Positions 24,291-36,359 of a stretch of 64,000 bases of DNA are shown here, piece after piece. Numbering within the stretch: position 1 is the first letter of the stretch; each line of letters opens with the position of its first letter. The stretch lies in NCBI GenBank assembly GCA_026874595.1, contig CM049313.1, forward strand, positions 26,840,008 to 26,904,007, given 5' to 3'. This DNA is from Sipunculus nudus (Eukaryota; Annelida; Sipuncula; Golfingiida; Sipunculidae). The notes beneath the pieces were generated by a model that ran no database searches, was not told the origin of the DNA, and was given only the letters and a program-made list of their open reading frames with translations. A program made the position numbers and the translations under genes.

Positions 24291-24847
24291 ATGAACCTCA
24301 CTTTGTCTTAGAATTATATACCTCAAGTGTTTCAACCAACATGTAAAAAGGGTACCTTGACCTTAATCTTCAAGGTCAGATCTGCAGAAATCTGTGAATT
24401 ATGTGAACCCCATAATTTTTCAAGTACAGCATATTTGGTGTTATTTTAATGACTATAACTGAGACAGACAAATCAGAGCTTTAGCTCAGCATCTAATAAT
24501 ATAGACATTAGATCATTAAACTGATAGTGTTTTTTTGCCACTTCTATCCCAACCATCATCTATAGTCTGAACTTAATAAGACAAACAAGTTCTTCAAAAT
24601 ATGGCTAACATTTCTGTAATCTCTCTCATGTCATATGAAAACACCTATTGCTTAATAAGTAATGCATGGATTACCCTAAAATTTGCTAATTCAAATAGAT
24701 CTGATAGCATTTTCCTTGGTATAAGATCAGAGATTTCATTTTTGTGAATTTGATAAATATTTTGAGATTGACAAGTAGCAGAGTTGTGTACAGAGCTTCA
24801 TACACAGCCTTTTTGTGCTCGTGGTCATTAAATTTTAACATCATTAG
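24291..24847. other. MSH3 intron, end
   Basis: Intronic sequence from the family E 3' end to the acceptor TCATTAG. It holds AAGGTCA motifs near 24370 but no recognised element or coding region. Confidence 0.45.
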
Positions 24848-24965
24848 GTTGGCGTGGTCAAGCAGGTGGAGACTGCGGCACTGAAGGCAGCAGGTGATAA
24901 CAGATCTGCTCCATTTACTCGCAAGTTGGCAGCCCTGTACACCAAGGCAACCCTCATTGGTGAAG
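24848..24965 (+). CDS. MSH3: MSH3 internal exon: end of mismatch-binding domain
   Basis: A 118-bp exon after TTTTAACATCATTAG, ending GGTGAAG before GTCAGTG (phase 1). It encodes 39 residues beginning [16 protein letters not shown] and ending [10 protein letters not shown], continuing from RRLVTKGHK of the previous exon. VVKQ-ETAALK and RKL-ALYTK-TLIGE are typical of MSH3 at the end of MutS domain I. There are no stops or frameshifts. The next exon should begin with an Asp-completing codon and the connector domain, but nothing of this kind was recognised in the remaining 39 kb. A family A element starts 50 bp after the donor. Confidence 0.95.
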
Positions 24966-25014
24966 GTCAGTGTCTTGTCTTCTAAGAAAAAAAAAATTAT
25001 TTAATGTGCTTTTT

Positions 25015-27647
25015 AGCTCAGCTGATTATAAGTCATCTGAGCTATAGTCGTGGTCCATTGTCCGTTGTCCGTCCATCTGTCCGTCTGTCCGTCCGTCCGT
25101 CCTTCCTTAGATGTGGCACGTTTTGAAACCGTAAGACCTAGGAATCCAAAATTCGGCATAATGTTAGATGTCCCCAAGATCTCCTACCAAGCCGAAAACT
25201 GGGTCTTTGTGAAATTAAGGAAAAACCTCAATTTTTTATTAAAAACCTATTGTCACACTTCAGGACTGCCTAATATCAAAACTACTCATCTCTTTTTACT
25301 CATATTTACCATAAATATTCCCTTATATAGTTCCTATGTACATGCCAGAAATTATGTCTGTATTATATAATTTAAAAAAGTTATGGGCCCAAACATAATG
25401 CATTTTGTAAAAAATCAGGAAAGATATTTGATCACTTAACACAAAACATGTTAAAGCTATGGACTTTTTTTCCAGTAATATAACTTTAATTAATCAAAAT
25501 TTAATTATATACCCAAAATTAGATCAAAATCTTTTAAATTTTTCGAAATATTAACATAAATAAAAAATTGGTACCTTAAATTTTGCCCAACTTTGACCAT
25601 GGGACGTTTTTTTCCTGTAAGTACTGTGGATTAAATTTTCACAGCATGTTTTTGTTAGCATTTTGTCTGTTAACACCAAAAATTTGAAACCAGTTGATCA
25701 AAAACTGTAGATTTTATTCAAGTTTTCAAGCACCATGTAACATATTGTTAACATCAAGCTAGTGTTATGCAGTTTGCAAGAGCTCAGCTCCCCAGCTTCA
25801 GCTCTCAGTTCCTAAAATTTGGAATACAATTAGATGTCTCAAAAATCCCCTACCATGCCAAGAATTTGGTCACTAGGACTTAATATCTTCGAGATATTAA
25901 TGAAAAACTTCATTTTTCCATTAAAAACCCATTGTTACACTTCAAGACTGCCTAATATCAAAACCACTGATCTGACTTTAATCATATATAATATATATAT
26001 TTTTCCATACATTCTTTATGCACATGCCAGAAATGATGTCAGTATTGCGTAATTGTTTAAAGTTATGGGCCCAAACATAATGTACTTTGTAAAAAATCAA
26101 GAAATATATTTACTCCCTTAACAAGAGGATGCCTGAAGCTAGAGATTTTTTTGTCAGGGATGTAACATTATTTTATCAAGATTCAATTGAATACCCAAAA
26201 TTAGTTCTGAATTTTTCAAATTTTATAAGTTATTAGTATAAATATAAAATTAGTACCTTAAATTTTGCCAAACTTTGACCATGGCACGTTTGTTTCCTGT
26301 GAGCACTGGTGATATAATTTTCATATCATGCACACAGAAGGATTTCAGCTTTTTAGTTTAGAAAGCTGAAAGAAATTGGCCAAAAATTGTAACTTTTATT
26401 AATGTTTTTATGAGACCATGTCAGACCTTAGCTCTCCCCAGCCCCTCTTGAGTCACCTGTATGTTGACCTTGTTGACCTTTCATCAAATTATGCACGCTT
26501 GACACGAGGCATACACTGGGGCAGCCAGGCAGCTTATGGCCAGCCACAGTTGATCCAGGTGTCCAACCCAACTCATCTAGTAGTTTTAACTAACAACATA
26601 ACAATAAACAATAAATTAATAAATTTTTATTGGTTTTAAATAACTAATTAAAGAAAAATGGAAAAGGAATTTGTTAGTTGATAATAACAGAAAATTAACT
26701 TGCAGTTACTGATGATATAAGAATCTTGTATCGATTGATAGAATGATGTCACATATTCCAAATAACACCATGCAGTCACCTATGGTATTTTTCAGTTCAA
26801 TTTTAATGATAAGAAAATAAATCATATTATTCATTACTAATCATTAGGGATCATATGAAGGAAATTAATGATAGACAAAGATGCAGTTGATAATATTAAT
26901 CTAGATTCCTGCTGTGTCTAGTGTGTACATTGATGTGAAATTAGCCCAAAATGAATATATTACATTTATTTTTTTTTTAATATGAATAAAAGCCATAAAA
27001 CCAGGTACTTTTGATCATTATTTAAATGTGTGAATTTTGTATATTCTGGATTCTCATCATCATTGTTTGGTGAAAACTGAATAAATACCAGACATGGTGC
27101 GAATACTTTGCTAATGTATTTGAATACTATTATGAATATGTACTCCATTATAAAATTTCTTGCATAAGAATGGAAATTCAGGTAAAAATGAAAGTATATG
27201 AATACCAGTGCACATACTTTCAAAATGTATTCATGAATGCATTCATGAATATATTCTTTGATATTATTTTAATAATCATTTCAGTTGTATTTTATTTTAA
27301 AAAATCATACGATTCTCTTATTATTTTTAATAAAAATTATATTTGGGACAATTTGTAATTATGTTTAGTAAATAGTTAAACTCTTATATTATATGTTCTG
27401 CTTATAAGTTATATGGCCAAGTCAAAATCTGTGTGACAATAGCACTCCATTTGTTAATAAAATAAATGAAATCAATCCTCTTCCCTGTCTCCAAAGATAC
27501 TATCAAAATCATACATAAGCTAAACACCCACAACTCATAATACAGCTGATATTTATTTCCACACAAAACAACCATGTGCCTCATTTCTAAATCATATTTT
27601 TTATCATATATGACAGCTGAGCACCTTGACCCATGGGTCCCTTGTTT
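25015..27647 (+). mobile_element. Family A (Helentron-like) element, subfamily 1, complete
   Basis: 5' end AGCTCAGCTGATTATAAG, then TCATCTGAGCT; GTCC/GTCT tract at about 25061-25106; interior in two homologous long blocks of 500-700 bp (25130-25650 and 25800-26340; shared GGGCCCAAACATAATG and ACCTTAAATTTTGCC); 3' end GACAGCTGAGCACC, then TTGACCCATGGGTCCCTTGTTT. The middle (26640-27600) is AT-rich with no recognised content. Its 5' end lies 50 bp inside the MSH3 intron. Confidence 0.85.
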
Positions 27648-27763
27648 GCTTTTGTTTCAATGGGGAGATCACTATTAATATAAAGCTTGGTACCTTTAAA
27701 CATTTGTAATAGAAAAATTGCATTTGCTAGTTTCATAGCAAATTATTCTGGATTTTGATTATT

Positions 27764-28487
27764 AGGGCCCTGCTTGAAAAGCGGTGCCCTTTATTGATCA
27801 CCGTGTGAGTCTGTCTGTCCTTCCATCCATATGTCAGCAATGCTTTCTTTCAGGTGCAATATCTCGACAAGAACATGCTTGATCTTTCTCATATTCACAG
27901 GGATGATCGGTACCTATGAGGGCTCTAGACCTATTGAATAACAGACCTGTTGGGATTCCAGTATTGCCACCAGAGCACAATCGGTGATTTTCATTCAAGC
28001 ACAACATCTCAACAAGAACATGCTTGTTATTTCTCATATTCACAGGGATGATTGGTACTTATAAGGACTCCATCCCAATCAAATTACAGGTCTGTCGGAT
28101 TTCCTATACGTCTGCAAGAGCACCATCGTTGATTAACTTATGTGCGCTATAACTCAACAAGAAAAAGCTTGATCTTTTTCAGATTCACAGGGATGATTGG
28201 TGCCTATGAGGACTTCATCCCTATTGGATAACTCACTTGCTCAAAATCAAATATGGCCGCCAGAGTACAATCCATGATTTTGTATTGCAAACATTATTTC
28301 AGGCATATCTTCTTTAATATGCTTTGAACCAGTAGGATTTTAGTTCCCCCATGCATATTGATAAAAACCTGTTTCTGTTTGTCATATTTTAAAACTAAAA
28401 ACTTAATTTTTTACCCTTATGTAAACTAATCCAGCACTACCAGAAATGTGGGGCTCTCTGAGGACCATTGTCTGACCACACTAAGTT
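27764..28487 (+). mobile_element. Family B (Helentron-like) element, short copy
   Basis: 5' end AGGGCCCTGCTTGAAAAG, then CGGTGCCCT, a hairpin, after TTATT; then GTCTGTCTGTCCTTCC. About three 145-150 bp internal units follow (landmark AACAAGAACATGCTTGAT, TTCACAGGGATGAT). The 3' end is GAGGACCATTGTCTGACC followed by CTAAGTTT. Same plan as the longer copy at 29464. Confidence 0.8.
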
Positions 28488-28503
28488 TGCATTTATACTT
28501 ATT

Positions 28504-28854
28504 AGCTCAGCTGACTGAAAGTCATCTCAGCTATAGCGATCACTCTATGTCCGTTGTCCGGCCAGTCGGGCTCAAATCATAAACGTTAGAACTAGAAAGC
28601 TCTTACTGTACGTCCATGGAAAATCCCCTTTGAAACCTGAAATTAGGTCTCTGTTACCCATATCCTCCGAGCTATGGGGCTTCTGAGTACCCCCCCAGAA
28701 TAATTATAAATTTGATACAAAAGCTTCAGTATTGAAAAAACTAATGCCTTGATTGCCATAAATCTTTGCATGCAAATTGATCGTGGAGTGTTTCATAAGT
28801 TCCTGCAGACTGATGGCGCCACTTGTATTTTTTTCGAATTTCTATGCATTTTTT
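28504..28854 (+). mobile_element. Family A 5' fragment (subfamily 2)
   Basis: 5' end AGCTCAGCTGACTGAAAG, then TCATCTCAGCT, with the GTCC tract reduced to TCCGTTGTCCGGCC, then one tandem unit up to CTGATGGCGCCACTTGTATT. The reading is cut by a second family A 5' end at 28855, inserted in the T run that follows the palindrome. No 3' end belonging to it was identified. Confidence 0.75.
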
Positions 28855-29463
28855 AGCTTAGCTGATTATAAGTCATCTGAGCTTTAGTCATGGTGTTTTG
28901 TCTGTCTGTCTGTTTGGTCATCCGGTCTTCCGTCTGTTAACAGGGCATATTTTATAACCATTAGACCTACATATCCAGAATTTGACATAGAGTTAGATGT
29001 CCCTAGGTTCTTCTGCCAGACCTGAAACTGGGTCACTGGGACTTTGTTCCTTCGAGAAATTAAGGAAAAACCTGCGTTTTCCAGGAAAAAAAACAATTGT
29101 TACACTTTAAAACTGCCCACTATGAAAACCACTGTTGTTAATATATTATTATTTGATATAACCATATCTGCATATATTTCCTATGTGCATTTTAGAAATT
29201 AGGTTTGTGTTGCAAAATTCTTTGAAATATGGGCCCAAACACAATGCACATTGTCAAAAATCAGGAATTATATTCAGTCACTTAAGGTCTTATGATCGTC
29301 AAACAAACTTGGTTTAATTTAGCTTTAGAATTCATATTAAAATGAATTTTAGCCACAATGATATAGACTTATTTGGAATCCTTAGAATATCTGCTGTTAG
29401 ATGAGATATATATGAACATTGTCTCAGATTTTTCTTTGAAGATTTTAAACTTTAGATAATTAT
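28855..29463 (+). mobile_element. Family A 5' fragment (subfamily 1)
   Basis: 5' end AGCTTAGCTGATTATAAG, then TCATCTGAGCT, followed by GTCTGTCTGTCTG. The interior matches the copies at 15146 and 25015 (AGATGTCCCTAGG, GGGCCCAAACACAATGC) until about 29300. The family A reading then stops. Similar interior flanks the LTR element at 37900-38051 and 45495, so this could be the first part of one element split by 16 kb of insertions; that is conjecture. Confidence 0.6.
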
Positions 29464-30898
29464 TAGGGCCCCTCTTGACAAGCGGTGCCCTATAGTGATC
29501 ACCGAGTCAGTCTGTCCTTCCGTCCTTCCGTCAATCCCTCCTTCCGTGCGCGAAAACTCAACGACAACTTATGCAGCTTTCCCAAATTTACAGGGATGAT
29601 TGGTACCTATAAGGGCATCAGACCCATTGAATTACAGACCTGTCAGAATTCCAATATGGCCTCCACAGCCCGATCACTGAATTTTCTTTCGCGCGCGATA
29701 AATCAACAACAACGCACTGCAGCTTTCCCAAATTCACAGGGATGATTGGTACCTATTAGGGCTCCAGACCTATTGAATTACAGACCTGCCAGAATTCCAA
29801 TATGGCTGCCACAGCCCTATTGCTGATTTTCTTTTGCACGCGATAACTCAACAACAACCTACTGCAGCTATCCCAAATTCACAGGAATGATTGGTACCTA
29901 TGAGGGCTCTAGACCTGTTAAATTACAGACCTGTCGGAATTCTAATATGGCTGCCACAGCCCGATCAAGTTTTCTTTCGCACACGATGACTCAACAACAA
30001 CGCACTGCAACTTTCCCAAATTCACAGGGATGATTGGTACCTATTAGGGCTCTAGACCTGTTAAATTACAGACCTGTCGGAATTCTAATATGGCTGCCAC
30101 AGCCCGATCAAGTTTTCTTTCGCACACAATGACTAAACAACAACCTTTTGCAGCATTCCCAAAGTCCCAAGGATGATTGGTACCTATGAGGGCTCTAGAC
30201 CTATCTAATAACAGACCTGTCAGAATTCCAATATGGCTGCCACAGCCTGATCCCTGATTATCTTTTGCGCATGATAACTCAACAGCAACTTTCTGCAGCT
30301 TTCCCAAATTCACAAGGATTATTGGTACCCATGAGGGCTCCAGACCTGTTGAATTACAGACCTGTTGGAATTCCAATATGGCCACCACAGGCTTATCGCT
30401 GTTTTTCTTTCACGCGTTATTACTCAACAACAACACACTGCAGCTTTCCCAAATTCACAGGGATGATTGGTACCTATTAGGGCTCTAGACCTATTGAATT
30501 ACAGGCCTGTCAGAATTCCAATATGGCCGCCACAGCCAGATCCCTGATTTTCTTTTGCGCGATAACTCAACAACAACCTACTGCAGCTTTCCCAATTTCA
30601 CAGGGATCGTTTGGTGACTGTGAGGGCTCCTGACCTATTGAATTACATACTTGCTCAAAATCAAATATTGCAAGCAGACTACATTCGGTGATTTTCTATT
30701 GCACACATTATTTCAGACATATCTTCTTTAATATCTTTTGATCCAGTAGGATTTTCCCCCTCATGCATATGGATAAAAACCTGTTTTTGTTTGTCATATT
30801 TTTCAAATCTAACTTAATTTTTCACCCACATGTAAACTAGTCCAGCACTATCAGAAATGCAGGGCCCTCTGAGGACCATTGTCCGACAAAATCTAGTT
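29464..30898 (+). mobile_element. Family B (Helentron-like) element, long copy
   Basis: 5' hairpin AGGGCCCCTCTTGACAAG, then CGGTGCCCT; tract CTTCCGTCCTTCCGTC. Eight tandem units of about 145 bp follow, with unit landmarks CTCAACAACAAC at about 29547, 29700, 29845, 29987, 30131, 30278, 30421 and 30562; shared TTCACAGGGATGATTGGTAC and GGAATTCCAATATGGC. The 3' region is AGGGCCCTCTGA, hairpin GGACCATTGTCC, then GACAAAATCTAGTT. AGGGCCC thus occurs at the 5' end and, as its inverse, near the 3' end. Short frames on either strand are by-products of the unit. Confidence 0.88.
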
Positions 30899-31080
30899 TA
30901 TTTTATATTTTTTTTAACGTGATATAGCTCACATTTGGCAAAGAGTATGTATGTAAAAATAGTATCACATGAAAGTACATACAAATATCCACAGCCTTTT
31001 TTTATTGTGTGTTTATAATCTTTTTTCCTATTGAATTTTCAATTTAAAAAAATTTTATGATACAAACAATGCATATTTTT
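30899..31080. other. Spacer between family B and family E
   Basis: AT-rich sequence with T and A runs; no feature recognised. Confidence 0.4.
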
Positions 31081-33452
31081 AGCGAACCTGTGAGCTTATG
31101 CGATGGTGTGGCGTAGTCTGGCGTCCGTCGTCCGGCATCTGTACGTTAACCCATACTATCTTGAAAACGGCAAGAATTAGCATCACGAAATTGTATGCAT
31201 AAAATTAGTCATCTAAAAAACTCTGTCGGATTTTGCTTAATTTTTGGCTAACTGCATTTTCTTAGATTTTATAGGGAAAAAGCTGAAAAAGCTTAAATAA
31301 TCTTCTTCTCCCAATCTACAGAAATGATTCCTGGAACAATCTCTCTCAAGTTTGTTCGAATGGTTTAATTTCGGTGATTTTTGGCTGAGTTACAGGAAGT
31401 TGAACTTAGTCATCTGTCCAAAAAAGCATACTAAAATTACAATCTCAGAAATGGCTTGAGCTATCATCACCAAATTTTATGCCAATGTTGGTCACATGAG
31501 TCATATCTGAAATTGAGGTATTGGTGGTGCCACCTGCATCGGCCTTTTTTGTACGGGGGTCATCAGTGCCAGTATCATACTGACAGCTACAAATAACTTC
31601 TTCTCTGAAAGGATATGGCCAAATTGTTTAATATCGCACAGAAATGATCCTAGGGTAGTGCTTTCTGAAGTTTGTTCAAATGGTCTCAGTTCAGTGACTT
31701 TTGGCTGAGTTATGGGAAGCTGAATTTAGTCATATGCCATAACAGCCCATGTTAGCTAAGTGGCTACAAAAATCTTCTTCTCAAAAACCATTGGGCCAAA
31801 TTTTTAAATCTCACACATTAATTATCCTTAGATGTTGATAATTCAAGTTTGTTCAAATGGTTTTGGTTCAATGATTTTTGGCTGAGTTATGGGAAGCTGA
31901 AATTTGTCATTTTGCTGTATTTTCCAATATGAGTTATAAACCTACAAAATGTTTTTCGACTGATGATACTGAGGCCAGTTTGTTTAATTATTGTAAGAAC
32001 AATTCCCTGAATAATTCTTATCATAATTGTCTTTTATGGTTCAAAAGAATGAATTTTGGCTGAATTATAAAGATTAAATTGAGTCATTTTACCATATATG
32101 TTAGCTGTGTGAAGCAGATACATCTAGCCTAGTACCAGTTTATCAGCATCCATTACATCATGCCATTACATAGACATTTAGATTTCAGGTTATCTATGGA
32201 AAATATTGACAAGAATCTTTTTTAAAAGCTTTTAAAAAATGTAGATTTATGATATTACATATCATCCGTACACTAACTCATAATTTCTCAGGAATAGCAA
32301 GAGCTACCATCCCCAGATTTTATGCAATTATCTGTCACATATCAAATGTTGATGGATTCAGCTTATTTTTGCTATCTGCATTTACTTAGATTTTACAGGG
32401 AAAAAGCTGAAAAAAACTTTAAAATTCTTCTTCTTGTAAACTGTCCAGCCAAATTGTTCAGTATTTTACAGAAATGATCCCAGAGACGAGCCCTCTCAAG
32501 TTTGTTCTAATGGTTTGCGTTGGAGTTACATAACAGGCCAAGATTGTGTGTGTTTCTTGAATAGGTTGAGAAACTGCCAACTGTTTCAGATTTGGCAACA
32601 TATCAAGAGTTCATTCAGTGCAGCCAAATAAAGGTCAACAATTCAATCAGTGCAGCCAAGCACAAGGCATGTGATCACCTCATGAGCAGCATGTGATCAT
32701 CTCATGAGTATCATGTGATCACCTCATGGGTGTCATGCCACTCAGGGCTGCATATGGAGCCAATCTGTGAGCTTATGCAATTGTGTGGCTACTATTTCAG
32801 ATTTGGCAATAGGCAAAAGGTCAGCCTGGATTTATTTATAGCTTTGGCAGACTGCCAACTGTGTCAGATTATGCAACAGGTCAAGAGTTCCCTCAGTGCA
32901 GCCAGGTACAGGTCAAAAGTTCACTCAATCTAGCCAGGTGCAGGTCAAGAGTTCACTCAATGCAGTAGCCTGAGTCAGTAATTTGTCACAGTACACTCGG
33001 GGGCAACAGCCTTTCTCACCTAAGCCTGGTCAGCCCGGTGCATCAGACTTAAGGTAAGTTTGATGTATTGGCCTGTCATTCTGACCTGTCTATGTGTCTT
33101 TAATGGCTTTCTCGTTCACAAGACAGGTGTCGCCATCCACAATGATTTTTGCAAAGTGTATGTGCCTGCTTAATTCTACGGAGGAATTTGATATATCAGC
33201 CTGAAATTAGGCATATTTATACATGTCAAATAGCTTTGTCTTATACAAGACTGGTGGTGCCACCTACAATAATTTTTTCGTTGTGTGCACCCATGCCAGA
33301 ATTTCAGCAGTGATGTTTGTGTATTGTTTCTTGTTCAAAATGTTTAGTACTTGCATTGTTCATATATATGAAAAGTAGTGGTTCAGCATTGAAGCGTTAT
33401 ACCTGGTGTATATCCACATGCACAGGTTCACATTAGGCCTGTAGGCCTTGTT
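31081..33452 (+). mobile_element. Family E (Helentron-like) element, complete and uninterrupted
   Basis: The best reference copy of family E, about 2.37 kb. 5' end AGCGAACCTGTGAGCTTATG after T5, then GGCGTCCGTCGTCCGGC. The body has TTTGTTCGAATGGTTT, TGGCTGAGTTA and GGTGGTGCCACCTGC at 31525, three to four 22-bp GTGATCACCTCAT repeats at 32665-32740, and DR2-like GGTCAAGAGTTC motifs. The 3' end is CACAGGTTCACATT, then AGGCCTGTAGGCCTTGTT. GAACCTGTG at the 5' end and CACAGGTTC before the 3' hairpin form the asymmetric inverted repeat. It contains the empty sites for the hAT element at 13678 and the family A element at 19823. No protein-coding region was recognised. Confidence 0.9.
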
Positions 33453-33550
33453 TTAAATGGTGTATAACTGCTAAACTAAAACATGGTATAATGATATGCC
33501 TTAATGATCTCTAAGTCCTGCATGAGATCGGTCTTACTATACTTGCAAAG

Positions 33551-33703
33551 GTACTACATACCTCTCCAGTTTAAATTTATAACTGAGACATGTACAGATA
33601 TACATCCATGTGAGAACAAATATTTCATACTTGTTACTGTTATCACCTATAGACAATCTTCTTTTGGCTGAGGGCTTTTGTCAGCTTCTGCTGATATTCT
33701 AGT
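33551..33703 (+). mobile_element. Family D 3' fragment
   Basis: About 150 bp closely matching the 3' end of the element at 33761-36359 (compare 36210-36358): CATACCTCTCCAGT, GAGACATGTACAGATATAC, GGCTGAGGGCTTTTGTC and the hairpin CAGCTTCTGCTG, then ATATTCTAGT. It ends 57 bp before the next family D 5' end, so two family D copies lie head to tail. Confidence 0.8.
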
Positions 33704-33760
33704 ATGTATTATACAGTGCTATTAGCCATCCAGCAGCATGTAATATGAATGTTTAAACAA

Positions 33761-36359
33761 GGGTGACTTGCTATTGTCATCACCCAAGCTGTCCATCCAT
33801 CCGTCCGGCATCCGTTAATTTTTACCTTGTGAGCAGGATATCTTGGAAAGGATTCACTGTAATTGTATCCGCCAAAACGAAGTTTTGCCGATACTTTGTT
33901 TTTGACCGGGTTACGCCGCTGCCGCTGCCGTGTTCGTTTCCGGAGAACTCCTCTGAGACTACTGGAGGGATTTTTCTGAAACTTACACAAATTATCGGGT
34001 CACATGTGAACTTGCCTAACCAAGTGGCCTTGACCTCTGACCTTTCCTCTCTGCCCAGTGTCCGTTTGTGCGTATGTTTCCACACATAAACCCACATGGA
34101 ACGGGAACCGTTTGACCGATCAAGAAAAAACATTTACACAAATGTAGCCCTTGGAAAGCTTTATAACATACACAAAAAAGGTGGCGCCAACTGCAACCAT
34201 GTTTGCACAGTGTCCATCTGTTCATCTGCCTTGGGTAAAAATCACTCATATCTCTGCAATGGTATGATTAATTCACCTAAAATTTGGCATGCCTATACAT
34301 CCTAGGTAGCTTTTTTGATTTTATGACAGGTGGTGCCACCTACATTCACAGTGTCCATCTGTTCATCTGCCTTGGGTAAAAATCACTCATATTTCTGCAA
34401 TGGTATGATTAATTCACCTAAAATTTGGCATGCCTATACATCCTAGATAGCTTTTTTGATTTTATGACAGGTGGTGCCACCTACATTCACGTTAATGCTG
34501 CAGACATCCAAGCTCATATCTCGGGAACCGTTTGACCAATCAGGAAAAAAAATTTACACAAATGTAGCCCTTGGATAGCTTTATAACATACACAAAAATG
34601 GTGGCTTCACCTGCAGCCATTTTTGCACAGCGTCCATCTGTTTGTCTGCCTTGGGTTAAAATCACTCATATCTCTGCAGTGGTTTGACCAAATTACGTGA
34701 AATTCTGCATGCGTATACATCCCGCATAGCTTTCTTGATTTTTTTGACAGGTGGCGTCACCTACATTCACGTTCACGCTGTAGACATCCATGCTTATATC
34801 TCCGGACTCGTTTGACCGATCAGGAAAAAAAATTTACACAAATGTAGCCCTTGGATAGCTTTATAACATACACAAAAATGGTGGCGCCACCTGCAGCCAT
34901 TTTTGCACAGCTTCCATCTGTTTGTCTGCCTTGGGTTAAAATCACTCATACCTCTGCAGTGGTTTGACCAAATTACCTGTAATTCGGCCTGCTTTTACAT
35001 CCTGAATAGCTTTCTTGATTTTATGACAGGTGGCGCCAGCTTCATTCACGTTCACGCTGCAGACATTAATGCTTATATCTCTGGACTCGTTTGACCAATC
35101 AGGAAAAAAAAATTACACAAATGTAGCCCTTGGATAGCTTTATAACATACACAAAAATGGTGGCGCCACCTGCAGCCATTTTTGCACAGCGTCCATCTGT
35201 TGTCTGCTGTGGGATAAAATCAATCATATCTCTGCAGTGGTTTGACCAAATTACGTGAAATTCTGCATGCGTATACATCCCGCATAGCTTTCTTGATTTT
35301 TTTTGACAGGTGGCGCCACCTACATTCATGTTCATGCTGTAGACATCCATACTTATATCTCCGGACTTGTTGGACCAATCAGGAAAAAAAAATTTACACA
35401 AATGTAGCCCTTGGATAGCTTTATAACATACACAAAAATGGTGGCGCCACCTGCAGCCATTTTTGCACAGCGTCCATCTGTTTGTCTGCTGTGGGATAAA
35501 ATCAATCATATATCTCTGCAGTGGTTTGACTTTACCACCTGAAATTTTGCATGTGTATACATCTTGGATAGTTTCTCATTTAAATAACAGGTGGCGCCAC
35601 CTACAATCATGTTTACATGGCAGAGATCCATTCTAATATGTAACACATGTAACTCTATTTCCCCTTGCCACTCAATCCATGCCTCACTTCACCCGTCCTA
35701 CTCTGATTTTGGCGGATACACGTAGTCGCTTGTCGACTACCCGTTTTCTAGTTATTTTATTTCTTCAACAAAGATGTATATCAACAAAATCGAAAGTTCG
35801 AAGATGGGTGACCTTGACCTATTTTTCTACGTTTTAGAGCGAATTATAGAAAACCACTTAGAAGCTTATTTCTCAGGAACCATTGGGTGGATTTTCTCAA
35901 AACCTACAATTATCATTGGGACTGATTGTCTGTACCTGCTGCACAAGTTAGGGGGTGCCACCTACAATTTCTGATTTTTAATGAATTTTTCTCGGGATTT
36001 TTCCACTTTGGTCTTGTGAACAGGATATCTCTAAAAGGATTCACCTCAGGAATTTTATTTCTTTAGTGAAGATGTATATTGACAAAATCTTGGTCAGGTT
36101 AGAAGATGGGTGACCTTGACCTACTTTTCAAGGTCACATAGCTTAGAATCGAGTAAAATTTAGGAGCTTATTTCTCAGGAAACATTTGGTGGATTGTTAT
36201 GAAACATGGTACATACCTCTCCAGTAAAAATTTATAACTGAGACATGTACAGATATACATCCATGTGAGAACAAATATTTCGTACTTGTTACTGTTACCA
36301 TGTATAAACACTGTTCTTTTGGCTGAGGGCTTTTGTCAGCTTCTGCTGATATTCTAGTT
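33761..36359 (+). mobile_element. Family D (Helentron-like) element with nested family C element
   Basis: 5' hairpin GGGTGACTTGCTATTG, then TCATCACCC, followed by GTCCATCCATCCGTCCGG. The body resumes after the nested family C element (33865-35753) at ATTTTATTTCTTCAAC, and a second internal block at about 36050-36190 repeats GGATTCACC, AAGATGTATAT and GGTGACCTTGACCTA. 3' hairpin CAGCTTCTGCTG, then ATATTCTAGTT. Without the insertion it is about 0.7 kb. No clear subterminal inverted copy of the 5' end was found, so the family D assignment to the shared class is weaker. Confidence 0.75.
33865..35753 (+). mobile_element. Family C (Helentron-like) element, long copy
   Basis: 5' hairpin GTATCCGCCAAAACGAAG, then TTTTGCCGATAC (one mismatch), then GC-rich CGCTGCCGCTGCCG. 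The internal units are about 285 bp (landmark AATGTAGCCCTTGGA at about 34140, 34563, 34844, 35119 and 35400), each with palindromes GGTGGCGCCACC. The 3' part has TTTTGGCGGATAC, an exact 13-bp inverse of the 5' end, hairpin GTAGTCGCTTGTCGACTAC, then CCGTTTTCTAGTT. It lies in family D. Also contains TGACCTCTGACCTTT at 34030, a paired AGGTCA site on the other strand. Confidence 0.9.

Noticed and set aside
29485-30480. Family B frames (86, 114 and 71 codons) as a repeated protein
   Set aside because: They track the 145-bp unit on both strands with no codon-level conservation.
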